From positions 38,390-102,389 of IMG/VR virus record IMGVR_UViG_3300029267_002119: a stretch of DNA of 64,000 nt; one strand, given 5' to 3'. This document shows, in pieces, positions 41,041 to 49,426 of this stretch (the stretch's first letter is position 1; each line of letters opens with the position of its first letter). Source of the DNA: a virus. The notes under the pieces are model-generated. The model was not told where the DNA came from and searched no databases. It saw nothing but the letters and a program-made list of their open reading frames with translations. The position numbers and the translations under genes are program-made.

Positions 41041-42474
41041 CTAGAGGAGATTGTCGATCTCCACCCTGGCGAAGAATTCGGCGCGGGTCAGGGTGATCTT
41101 GTGCCTGGTCCTGACCGCCCGCCGGAGGCTCAAATCGTTGGGATCGATGAAGTTCGGCGTGATCTCCATCGGGATGTACGGGCTGTAGATCAGGCCCGTG
41201 TCGAGGATGCTCGGCCCCTGGTATCCCATGAGGATCTGGTTGGCCGGGAAGAGCGGATCGACGAAGATCAGCCACTTCCTCTTGAGGACGCCCTGCTTGA
41301 GGATCCCGCCCTGGTAGACGTGACCCTCCTCGACGGCCGAGAAGCCGTCGATGTTGTCGAGCAGGCTCGCCACCTCGGAGCTGGTGATCGCCCAGTTGCA
41401 GGGAGCCCGCTGCGTGCGACGGTGCACGATGTGGCTCGCCCGCGACATGCGGATCACGAGGCTCTTCAGGTGGTCGGGATCGTTGACGCCCGAGGGCGTG
41501 GCCCGGTCCCACTTGACGACCGCGATGGGCTCGACCGCGTTGAGCGCCGTTCCGGCGATCTCACGGTCGATCTCCGCCGTCATCTCGTCCGACATCTGCG
41601 CGACCAGGTCGGCGTCGATGTCCCTGCCCCACAGAGCGCGGAGGTCGTCGGCCGCCTCGACGCTCGCCAGGCTCTTGAGCTTCCGGCTCTCGGCCTCGAT
41701 GCTCTGGAGCTGGATGTCGAGCTGGACCTCGGGGATCCGAGCGTTCAGCTCGTTGTCGTAGCGGTACTCGACCAGGATGACGTCGTTCAGCGCCGGAGCG
41801 GTGCCGAACGTGAGCGACATCTGGCCCGACGCGTAGTTGACCGTGCCGCTGCCGCCCGCCATCGGGGTGCCCGCCACGACCGTGAACGCGCCAGCGCCGT
41901 TGTCGGTCGCGTTGACGACGCCGTTGACCTTCACGACGACGGTGGACTGGCGAGGACGCGGCCACGCCAGGTTCCGGGAGAAGACGGTGGTCCCGCCGTC
42001 GCCCGTCCCGAACCGCTCGCCGTCGATGAAGTTCGAGCTGTACCACTTCGACAGAACCTTGTTCATCTCGGTCCCGGCGGCGACGGAGCCCTTGTCCGAC
42101 GCGTAGCGGGGCCGGTAGAACGCGATGCCGCCGATCGGGCCGGTCATCGGCTGAACGGACGCGATCTGCGTCGCGACCAGGCGGATCGCGGTCCGGCGGA
42201 TGACGGGCAGGACGTACTTCATGAACGGCCCGACCGAGAGAGCGCGAGTCTCCTCGTTGAGCCGCTTGAGGTGACGCACCTCCTGCTCGATCATCAGGGC
42301 GCAGAGGCCCCGAACGTAGTTGACGTGGGAGGGCGCGTAGCCCGGCCCCATCTCCTCGTTGAGACCCCGGAGCATCTTGTGCCACTTGCGCACGTACCGG
42401 CTGACGGCCGGTTCGTCCGCGATGGCAGTCGAGTCTCCGAGGTTCTCGGCTAACATGCCTCGAGCCGTGAACAT
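41041..42474 (-). CDS. Major capsid protein
   Basis: 477 residues from ATG 42474 with GAGGAGG upstream. The layout fits T4 gp23-like/HK97-fold capsid proteins: helical start with CALMIEQEVRHLKRLNEETR, FMKYVLPVIRRTAIRLVATQ, then MTGPIGGIAFYRPRYASDKG, and a C-terminal region with LLDNIDGFSAVEEGHVYQGG, KRKWLIFVDPLFPANQILMG and YSPYIPMEI, the familiar 'GV..D.Y..N....GYKG....G..Y.PY.P' style. About residues 155-250 hold an inserted beta module (STVVVKVNGVVNATDNGAGA; GSGTVNYASGQMSLTFGTAP) related to those in the sheath. It directly follows the protease-scaffold gene. Confidence 0.85.
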   Translation of the reverse strand: MFTARGMLAENLGDSTAIADEPAVSRYVRKWHKMLRGLNEEMGPGYAPSHVNYVRGLCALMIEQEVRHLKRLNEETRALSVGPFMKYVLPVIRRTAIRLVATQIASVQPMTGPIGGIAFYRPRYASDKGSVAAGTEMNKVLSKWYSSNFIDGERFGTGDGGTTVFSRNLAWPRPRQSTVVVKVNGVVNATDNGAGAFTVVAGTPMAGGSGTVNYASGQMSLTFGTAPALNDVILVEYRYDNELNARIPEVQLDIQLQSIEAESRKLKSLASVEAADDLRALWGRDIDADLVAQMSDEMTAEIDREIAGTALNAVEPIAVVKWDRATPSGVNDPDHLKSLVIRMSRASHIVHRRTQRAPCNWAITSSEVASLLDNIDGFSAVEEGHVYQGGILKQGVLKRKWLIFVDPLFPANQILMGYQGPSILDTGLIYSPYIPMEITPNFIDPNDLSLRRAVRTRHKITLTRAEFFARVEIDNLL

Positions 42475-42488
42475 CGGCTACCTCCTCA

Positions 42489-45320
42489 TCAAGCTCGCCG
42501 GGTCCTCCCGGCCAAGCGCTGCTGCTCGGTCAAGGACGTTCCCAGGTACTCCAGGTCCCGGGAAGCATCGTCCCCACCGACGAAACCTTGGTTCTCGCTC
42601 GCCTCGAACGCGCGTCGCTCGTCCTCGGTGATGTGCTCGCGACCGGCACTCATGGACCGGCGCACCCGCTCCATCGGGCCGCCCGGCTCCTGCGCTCGAC
42701 GCTCGGTCTCGGAAGCGCGAGCATCGATCTCCTTGATGGACGTCAGCTCGTCGTTCTTCACGTCCTCCATGATCGCGTCGCGGTGCGGGTGACCGACCGT
42801 GCGGTCGCTCGCGTAGGCCAGGAGCTTCGCGCGGGTGCCTGCGGTGACCGCCCGCTCCAGCATGTCGGCCTGCTCCTCGATACGGGCACGGGCCGCACCG
42901 ATCTCCTCGTCCTTGCTCTCGATGGCCGAGGTCAGCTGGGACTCCAGAGCCTCGAACCGCTTGGTGACCTCGGCGCGGTAGCGCTTCTCGCGTGCCTCCG
43001 CCTGGGCAAGCGCGATCTCGGCGTCGCTCGCTCGCTCCTCCGCGAGCCGGATCGCAGCCTCGGCCTCCTCGTTCGCTTCGTTCTTCGCCGACATCTGGGC
43101 TTCCTCGATCGAGGTCAGCGCAGACTCGACTCGCGTCTTCAGCTCCTCGGCGTTCTTGCACGCGGAGAGGTCGCCGATCAGGTCGCGGACGTTCTCGCGG
43201 TCCTCGCGACCGCCGATCATCTGCTCGACGTAGAGCTGGAAGGCCAGCTCGCGCGTCTTCTCCTCGACGCGGACGACGCGCAGCTCGGCATCGCGGGCCT
43301 TCTTCTCCTGCTCGTCCGCTGCCTGGGACAGCTCCTCGATCTTGGCGTCCTTCTCGTCCAAGACCTTCTTCTCGTCCGGCGACGGGGCATAGGGGTTGAC
43401 CATCTCGGCGATCTTCTTGAGGGCCAGCTTGGCGCCAGCCGTCTCGGGGTCGCTCGCGAAGTCGCTGCGGACGTCCTCCTCGACCTTCGTGCGCATCTCG
43501 GCCAGCGCGCGGACGAGCTTGGCCGCGAAGTCCTCGCGCAGCTCGTCGATCGCCTTCTTGTAGATCTCCTCCTTCTGGGACTCGACCTCGCCGTTGACCC
43601 GGTCGTCGGCGTCCTCGGCCGCCGTCTCCGAGGCCACGCGCATCGCGTGCTGCTCGATCACGCGAACCGCGTCGGGGAAGTGCTGCCGCAGCACCGTCTC
43701 GTTGACCTCCTCGGGGTTGACCACGAGCTTGCCGGTGGGCTTGCCCTCGCCGTCCACGTCCTCGGAGATCACGGACGGGTAGGCGTCGTGGCAGGCCGGA
43801 TCGGCCACGAAGTCCCACGTGTTGAGCTTGAAGTCCTCGCCGACCACGTCCCAGCCCTGGGGGCCGGTGGACGTGGAACCCATGCCCCGGCTGGACATGC
43901 CGATGGCCGCACCCCGCCGCAGGAACGCGGCGAGGTTGCGACCCGCGTCGGCCTCCTCAACGACCTCGAACTTGCCGTTGATCGTGCCATCGTCCTCGAT
44001 CCAGAGACCTCGGACGATGCAGCCACCCTCCCGGATCCGGCTGTTGTGGCTGACGGTGAAGTCGCCCAGCAGGAACCGACCGTCGCCGTCCAGCTCGAAC
44101 CCGGCGTAGTCGCCGGTTCCGATGGGCGTGACGATAAACCCGGTCCTGAGCGCGTCCTTCCGCTGCTCGCGCAGCTCGGCCTTCTTGCGCTCCAGACGGG
44201 TCGGGATCTGCTCCACGTCGCCCCAGATGGTGAGCGTGTGGTAGTCGTCGCTGTAGCCCTGCACCTTGCGCGTGGAGAGCACGGCCTGGAAGCCGAGCGA
44301 CTTGGCGATCCGGTGCGCGACCTGTGCGTAGTCGGCGCGCTTCTGGGTGATGTAGAAGCAGTTGTGCTGGAGATGCCCGTCGGTGTCGATCAGACCGGCG
44401 AGGAACTGGAGACGGGTCTCGCGGCTCCCGCGCACGATCTGATCGGGAACGCGCATGTCCGGCCCGACGAGATCGCGCACAGCGCGGAGCAGGCGGTTGT
44501 CCTGCCCCTTGTCAGTGGACAGGTAGAGCGTGACGGCCTCGGTCCCCGTGGTCTTGGGAACCTCGTTGACGCGAACCTCCCACTTGGCGGCGATGTCCTC
44601 GCACATCTCCCGGATCTCCGGGTCGATGGTCGTGATCGCCACAGCGCGCACAGCCGACAGACCCATCGTCTCGGGCGCGACGAAGTTGATCTTCGTCTTG
44701 GAACCATCACCGAACCAGGCGCCCAGGAAGTAGGGATCGACGCTGGGCGGCTCGGCCTCGTCCTCGAACCGCTCGACGCCGGTGCTGAACAGCTTGTAGC
44801 GGCTCTTGTAGTAGATGCTCTTGTCGAGGTAGTCCTCGACCGGGATGTCCACGACCTCGCCGTTGGACGTGTGGACCAGCGTCAGGACGTGCTTGTCGTT
44901 GCAGACCCACGGATCGCCCTTCTTGGGGTCAACCCGGTAGAGCGGGCCGGTGCCAGCGGTCGTCGCCAGCACCGTCCGCGCCTTGCCATCCGGTCCCATG
45001 AGGCGGTCGCCGGTGACGATCTCCTCGACCGGGAGCACGCGACCGTCGGCCATGAGAACCGGAGTCCCCAGGCCGAGGCACTTGCCATCACCGGGATGAT
45101 CGACTGCCCCGATGACGGACCCCTGCTCGATCCGGGGCCGGAGTCTTCCGATCTCCCTCTCCATGACCGAGCGGGGGTAGACGCGGTTGTTCGCCGTGGG
45201 CTTGTCGACGTGGCCGATCTTGCCCTCGACAACGAGCTTGCCGCCGTCCTTCCCCTCGAGGATCTGCATCTTCATGGGAGGACCGTAGTGGTCGACCAGC
45301 ACGCGCCTGTTTGTCGTCAT
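42489..45320 (-). CDS. Prohead protease fused to scaffold, interrupted by an intein
   Basis: 943 residues before splicing, 597 after. The N-terminal extein (MKMQILEGKDGGKLVVEGKI, PTANNRVYPRSVMEREI, GAVDHPGDGK) and the part after the intein (SRIREGGCIVRGLWIEDDGT, AIGMSSRGMGSTSTG, DFVADPACHDAYP) match the T4 gp21/herpes-type prohead protease: the DHP His and GMSSRG Ser are the likely catalytic pair. From about extein residue 230 the protein is a long charged coiled coil (KEEIYKKAIDELREDFAAKL; AREKRYRAEVTKRFEALESQ), typical of a scaffold. Protease and scaffold are usually separate genes in T4. It lies between an acidic protein and the capsid gene. Confidence 0.85.
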   Translation of the reverse strand: MTTNRRVLVDHYGPPMKMQILEGKDGGKLVVEGKIGHVDKPTANNRVYPRSVMEREIGRLRPRIEQGSVIGAVDHPGDGKCLGLGTPVLMADGRVLPVEEIVTGDRLMGPDGKARTVLATTAGTGPLYRVDPKKGDPWVCNDKHVLTLVHTSNGEVVDIPVEDYLDKSIYYKSRYKLFSTGVERFEDEAEPPSVDPYFLGAWFGDGSKTKINFVAPETMGLSAVRAVAITTIDPEIREMCEDIAAKWEVRVNEVPKTTGTEAVTLYLSTDKGQDNRLLRAVRDLVGPDMRVPDQIVRGSRETRLQFLAGLIDTDGHLQHNCFYITQKRADYAQVAHRIAKSLGFQAVLSTRKVQGYSDDYHTLTIWGDVEQIPTRLERKKAELREQRKDALRTGFIVTPIGTGDYAGFELDGDGRFLLGDFTVSHNSRIREGGCIVRGLWIEDDGTINGKFEVVEEADAGRNLAAFLRRGAAIGMSSRGMGSTSTGPQGWDVVGEDFKLNTWDFVADPACHDAYPSVISEDVDGEGKPTGKLVVNPEEVNETVLRQHFPDAVRVIEQHAMRVASETAAEDADDRVNGEVESQKEEIYKKAIDELREDFAAKLVRALAEMRTKVEEDVRSDFASDPETAGAKLALKKIAEMVNPYAPSPDEKKVLDEKDAKIEELSQAADEQEKKARDAELRVVRVEEKTRELAFQLYVEQMIGGREDRENVRDLIGDLSACKNAEELKTRVESALTSIEEAQMSAKNEANEEAEAAIRLAEERASDAEIALAQAEAREKRYRAEVTKRFEALESQLTSAIESKDEEIGAARARIEEQADMLERAVTAGTRAKLLAYASDRTVGHPHRDAIMEDVKNDELTSIKEIDARASETERRAQEPGGPMERVRRSMSAGREHITEDERRAFEASENQGFVGGDDASRDLEYLGTSLTEQQRLAGRTRRA
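44043..45080 (-). mobile_element. Intein with LAGLIDADG endonuclease in the prohead protease
   Basis: 346 residues, protease residues 81-426. It begins with Cys1 (CLGLGTPVLMADGRVLPVEE, block A), has a block B-like VCNDKHVLTLVH, two LAGLIDADG-type motifs (YFLGAWFGDGSK and FLAGLIDTDGHL), and ends GRFLLGDFTVSHN before Ser+1. All residues needed for splicing are present (Cys1, block B His, His-Asn, Ser+1). Insertion is directly after DHPGDGK, next to the catalytic His. It should splice and could home through its endonuclease domain. Confidence 0.9.
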
Positions 45321-45373
45321 CGGTATCTCCGTAAGGCTAGATGTTGAGCGAGTAGGTTACCAGGTCAGCTGGA

Positions 45374-46624
45374 CTACTCGATCCCCTTCATCGCCTCCAT
45401 CGCATCGTCGAGGTCCGCCGCCAGGGCGCGCAGGTCGTCGGCCGCGTCGTTGATGTCCGCCTCTCCCTCGACGATCCGCTGGGCGACGGCCGCCGAGTCC
45501 TCGGCGATCGACTCGAGGTGCCGACCCATCGCCACGCGCGGGTCGTCCTCCTTGTCCTCCTCCTCGATCGACTCGTCGCTGCTGACCTCCTCCGCGATCC
45601 GCTCGTAGAAGGTGGTCGCCGTCTCGAAGACGCTCCTGAGCCCGTCGACCAGCTCCTCGGCGGCGGAGTCGTCGCTCTGGACGGCCTCGCGCAGGTCGTT
45701 GAGGTGCTGCACCAGCTCGGAGATCGGGCTGCCCTGGGGCTCCACGTCGGCTGCCATCTTCTTGCCGGTGATCCGGGCCTTGACGTCCTTGGAGGTCACG
45801 CCCATCTGAGCCTTGAGCCGCTTCTTGAGGGCCTTCCGGCGCCTCGGGCTCGCGCTCCGCATCAGCTTGCGGAACTGGGCGCGGGACGCGGCACCGGCCT
45901 TGAACTCGTGGCCGCCGATCATCATCCGGCCGCGCTTCGCGGCCTTGAAGGTCGACCGCTTCATCTTCCCGCGCTTGGCCAGGCGACTCTTCGTCCGGCG
46001 GGCCTTGCGGAGGGCGCGGAGACCCATCGTCCGCTTGGTCTCGTCGAGGATCCCGTCCGTGAGGTACTCGAACGCCTCGATCACTCCGACCAGGTCGTCG
46101 TAGTTGGGCCTGTCGTCGTCCTCGGTCATGGTCTGGAGATGATCGTAGAACAGGCCGAGCAGATCGGCAGCGGCCTCCATCCTGGGGTCGTCGATCTCGT
46201 CTTCGTCCTCCTCGATCTCTTCGTCCTCCTCGTCCTCGTCGATCTCGTCCAGGGCATCGTTCGCCACGAGGGCCTCGACGAAGATGTCCGTGAACTCCTC
46301 GCTCTCGAGGGCGTCGTCGACCTGGTCCTCGTCCAGATCGAGCGACTCCATGAACTCGCCGACGATCTCGAAGAACTCGTCCTCGTCGATCTCGTACTCG
46401 TCCTCGTCCTCGGCGCGAACCTCGATCTCGGTACGGCCGGTCTCCTCGTCGTACTCGCGCGCCTCGGTCTGTTCCTCCTTGCCCTCGTCCTCGTCCTCGT
46501 CGTCGTCATCCCCGTCGCCCTTGCTGGACGGGCAAGTGTCGGCCTCAGCGAGAAGGTGACCCATTCCGAGAGCCTGAAGATCCTCCTCGATCGAAGTCTG
46601 GGGTCCTTGGTCTCCCAGCATCAT
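45374..46624 (-). CDS. Charge-segmented head protein, unknown
   Basis: 416 residues from ATG 46624 (GAAGGAG seven bases upstream; the longer frame is not needed). Residues about 35-180 are extremely acidic (KGDGDDDDEDEDEGKEEQTE, IDEDEEDEEIEEDEDEIDD). Residues about 220-300 are extremely basic (RALRKARRTKSRLAKRGKMK, RRRKALKKRLKAQMG). The C-terminal third is acidic and helical. It precedes the protease-scaffold gene, so an internal core or scaffold-like head protein is likely. The acidic and basic blocks could pair, or bind DNA and capsid respectively. Confidence 0.55.
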   Translation of the reverse strand: MMLGDQGPQTSIEEDLQALGMGHLLAEADTCPSSKGDGDDDDEDEDEGKEEQTEAREYDEETGRTEIEVRAEDEDEYEIDEDEFFEIVGEFMESLDLDEDQVDDALESEEFTDIFVEALVANDALDEIDEDEEDEEIEEDEDEIDDPRMEAAADLLGLFYDHLQTMTEDDDRPNYDDLVGVIEAFEYLTDGILDETKRTMGLRALRKARRTKSRLAKRGKMKRSTFKAAKRGRMMIGGHEFKAGAASRAQFRKLMRSASPRRRKALKKRLKAQMGVTSKDVKARITGKKMAADVEPQGSPISELVQHLNDLREAVQSDDSAAEELVDGLRSVFETATTFYERIAEEVSSDESIEEEDKEDDPRVAMGRHLESIAEDSAAVAQRIVEGEADINDAADDLRALAADLDDAMEAMKGIE

Positions 46625-46628
46625 GGTC

Positions 46629-47462
46629 CTACTCCTTCGTTGCGTTCGCGGTGTCTTGCTCGGCCAGGCTCGCGAGGAACTTGGCACCCATCAGAAGGTG
46701 GCTCGCCATGCCGGACACGCCCTCGTAGACGCCTGCCAGCTCGGCTTCGTCGTCACGGCTCGCGGCACCGAGCGCCTGAATGGCGTACTTCATGTCTGCC
46801 GCAATGTCCCGGGCCGCTTCCACGATCTCCTTCGTGGCGCGCTCCCCGGGGATCTGCTGCACGACCTCCGCCACGGTCCTCGCGGCCGTCGTCAGCGCCT
46901 CTCGGAGATCGTCGATACTCCCCGGCAGGTCGTTCGCGCGAGGAGCAGGGATCTCGATCTGCGCGTCCTCGCCGACTCCCTCGCGCACGACCTTGTGCCA
47001 CCAGGCGTCCCGCTGGATGGAACGCTTGGACACTTCGGTCGCGACCTGCTCGCCGAGATCGCCTTTGTAGTTGAGCGCGTTGGCAATGCCCGCAACAAGC
47101 GGGGTCGCAGCGTCGTAGTCGTCCGCCAGGATCAGGTCGACGGCCGCCTTGGCTGTCTCCATGACCTCGGCACCGACATCCCCCACCTTGTCGGGGATGT
47201 CGAACACCTCCACCTCGCCCAACTCGATCTTGCCGTCCTCCTCCTCGACCCGGACGCGCATCAGGATGTCGTTCTTCTCGATGAGCGCGTGGTGCGGGTA
47301 CGTGGCAAGGAGCTGCGCCGGTCCGGCAGCCCAGTCGGGGCTGGCTAACGCCTCGGCGATCCGCTCCCGCCGGACCTCGAGCGACCCATCCCGCAGACGC
47401 GAGAGGACGTCGTCGGCCTGCCTCACGTTGCGCAGGAGACTGATGATGGCTGCGTCGTTCAC
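46629..47462 (-). CDS. Helical head-module protein, unknown
   Basis: 277 residues from GTG 47462 with AGGAAGGGAG upstream. It begins with AAIISLLRNVRQADDVLSRL and has VEVFDIPDKVGDVGAEVMET and long Ala/Glu helices (EALTTAARTVAEVVQQIPGE, TKEIVEAARDIAADMKYAIQ). Between portal and acidic head protein. No family recognised. The 62-base gap upstream (47463-47524) may hold a promoter but nothing convincing is seen. Confidence 0.5.
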   Translation of the reverse strand: MNDAAIISLLRNVRQADDVLSRLRDGSLEVRRERIAEALASPDWAAGPAQLLATYPHHALIEKNDILMRVRVEEEDGKIELGEVEVFDIPDKVGDVGAEVMETAKAAVDLILADDYDAATPLVAGIANALNYKGDLGEQVATEVSKRSIQRDAWWHKVVREGVGEDAQIEIPAPRANDLPGSIDDLREALTTAARTVAEVVQQIPGERATKEIVEAARDIAADMKYAIQALGAASRDDEAELAGVYEGVSGMASHLLMGAKFLASLAEQDTANATKE

Positions 47463-47524
47463 GACAGGCGCTCCCTTCCTAACTTTCTACGGTCTACATC
47501 TATCCTGCGCAACTAGGTTTGCGC

Positions 47525-49426
47525 CTACCGGCCGTGGAATCTTCGGGACATCGAGAGCAGCTCCTTCCGGGAGAACTTCCCCCCAGGCGGTACAGCGATG
47601 CCGCCGCCGTTGGTTCGCCGGAGTAGGCCGCGCACGTCCTCGAAGAACGCACGGCGCTCCCGATCGCGCCTGGCGAAGCCCGGATCATCCTTTGTCAGCT
47701 GGCCGAGCTTGTCCATGATCTCGGCGTGCCGCCGGTTCGACTCCCTGTACTTCCACTCCTCGAGCCGCCGCTCATAGTCCCACCGCTTCATCTCCTCCGG
47801 CGTCGCCTTCTTCGACTTCCCGACCGCAGGAGCCCTGGGCTTCGGCGCAGGCTTGGGCGCAGGCTTCGGCTTGGGAGTCCCCTCTTCCTCCTCGCCCTCC
47901 TTCTCCTCGGGCGCGGGTTCCTCGGGCTCTTCCTCCCCGCCAGGTGGCGGAGCCTCCGGCGGACCTCCCTGGGCACCGCCCATCGCATAGCTGGGCAGGT
48001 CGCCGGACTGCTCTTCTTCGGAGTCCTTCTTCTGCTGCTTCTCGATCTCCTTGATCTCCTCCTCCGAGAACTTGAGGATCTTCTCCTGAATCCAGCGGGT
48101 ACTGACCCACGGCTGGATCCGGCTCGCATAGTCGGCCGCCGCATTGAGGGTCTCGTAGGCCGACAGCTCCCAGATCCCCGAAGGAATGGTCATCTCGATC
48201 GTGAACTCGGGCTTCCAGGGATCGCGCACGCCTCGCGCGGCCAGGTGCGTGCGGATGATCCGCTCCCAGCCGATCTTCAGCTCGCGCTGGAGGTTCAAGG
48301 TCACCCTGGCCGCCCGCACGTCGTCGTTCGAGAGGATCGACTTCGACGGCGGAGCCTCGTCCTTGCCGAGGTAGGCGCGCGGGACCTTCAGCGTCGCATG
48401 GAGCATCTGCTTGAAGTACTCCACGTCATCGACAGCCTGGTAGTCGGGACCGGAGAGGACGTCCACCCGGGCCAGCTCGCGGCCCTCGCGAACGGCGATG
48501 AAGAAGTCCTCGTCTCTCGCCAGCGGGTTGTAGCGGAGATCCAGGCGACCGGAGCGGGGGTTGACCATCCGCTTCTTCTTGAGGTCCCTCTTCGCCTTCT
48601 GGAGGAACGACCCGACCTGATCGGATGGCACGTCCGTCGTGTCGATGTAGTAGGCGTAGCGAGCTGGCGCGCGTGTGAGCTTGTAGATCAGCACGCTGTC
48701 CTCGAGCATCACCAGGCGCTTCCAGATCCAACGGGCGCCCTCGGCGACGGAGACGCCGTAGGGAATGCGCCGCCGCGTCGCGCGCAGTCGGAAGTGGGCG
48801 ACCTGCCAGTCCTCGAACAGGGCGAGGCTCCTGGGGATCTCGACATTGCCTGCGAGCATCCGCCGCAGCTCTTGGCTGTTCGCGGTGAACTGGCCGGTCA
48901 CGTCCTGTACGAAGCCGATCAGGCCGCCGTCAAGCCGCTCGACGCGCCTCATCGTGGGCACGGGGAGCGTGTTGGTCCCGACGACGCCGTTCTCGGTGAT
49001 GAGCAGCTCGAGATAGTCGTTGCCCATCATCCCGAGACCGTACGCCTGCGGCCAGATCTCATCCTCGACCCGCAGCGTCCGATGCATCAGGTCGTCGCCC
49101 AGGCCCTTGATCGCACTGTCCTCCGACTGGACCCAGATGCATCGGCCGTCCTTGACCGAGGGCTGAGTCGCGTCATTAGCGAAGTAGTGGAAGGCCGAGT
49201 TGATGTCTGGGTACTCCTCCATCGCCTCGTAGTCGGCGAACCGATCCATGAGGGACTGGGAGACGGTGAGCAGGCCGCCGATGTCCTCGCGTCCCCAGAC
49301 CGTGAACATGCTGGGCACGTGATGCCGCATCGCCGCGACCGAGGGCGAGTCGGCTTTGGCGCGCTCCGCTTGAGGAGCGCCGAACACGTTTCGGAGCGCC
49401 TTGACCGCCCTATCGCGGAGGGCCAT
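47525..49426 (-). CDS. Portal protein, T4 gp20-like
   Basis: 633 residues. The N-terminal part has YEAMEEYPDINSAFHYFAND, a typical portal start, then GLGMMGNDYLELLITENGVV, RRIPYGVSVAEGARWIWKRL and VLIYKLTRAPARYAYYIDTT. This last block and VPSDQVGSFLQKAKRDLKKK are the gp20 core, followed by EDFFIAVREGRELARVDVLS and HATLKVPRAYLGKDEAPPSK. The C-terminal about 130 residues are a Pro/Glu/Lys-rich linker plus a helical tail, longer than T4 gp20 (524 residues). It forms the dodecameric DNA entry ring. The start overlaps the preceding Hint gene by 17 bases. Confidence 0.85.
   Translation of the reverse strand: MALRDRAVKALRNVFGAPQAERAKADSPSVAAMRHHVPSMFTVWGREDIGGLLTVSQSLMDRFADYEAMEEYPDINSAFHYFANDATQPSVKDGRCIWVQSEDSAIKGLGDDLMHRTLRVEDEIWPQAYGLGMMGNDYLELLITENGVVGTNTLPVPTMRRVERLDGGLIGFVQDVTGQFTANSQELRRMLAGNVEIPRSLALFEDWQVAHFRLRATRRRIPYGVSVAEGARWIWKRLVMLEDSVLIYKLTRAPARYAYYIDTTDVPSDQVGSFLQKAKRDLKKKRMVNPRSGRLDLRYNPLARDEDFFIAVREGRELARVDVLSGPDYQAVDDVEYFKQMLHATLKVPRAYLGKDEAPPSKSILSNDDVRAARVTLNLQRELKIGWERIIRTHLAARGVRDPWKPEFTIEMTIPSGIWELSAYETLNAAADYASRIQPWVSTRWIQEKILKFSEEEIKEIEKQQKKDSEEEQSGDLPSYAMGGAQGGPPEAPPPGGEEEPEEPAPEEKEGEEEEGTPKPKPAPKPAPKPRAPAVGKSKKATPEEMKRWDYERRLEEWKYRESNRRHAEIMDKLGQLTKDDPGFARRDRERRAFFEDVRGLLRRTNGGGIAVPPGGKFSRKELLSMSRRFHGR

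Noticed and set aside
42588-45347. 919-codon open frame on the plus strand
   Set aside because: It is the exact antisense of the protease gene. High third-position GC leaves such frames open by chance; the product has no recognisable domain and no ribosome site.
31967-47524. TTAGGA-containing sequences before 31966, 35997 and 47462 as a late promoter
   Set aside because: At two of the three sites the match coincides with the ribosome binding site, so the similarity is explained by AGGA(G) alone.
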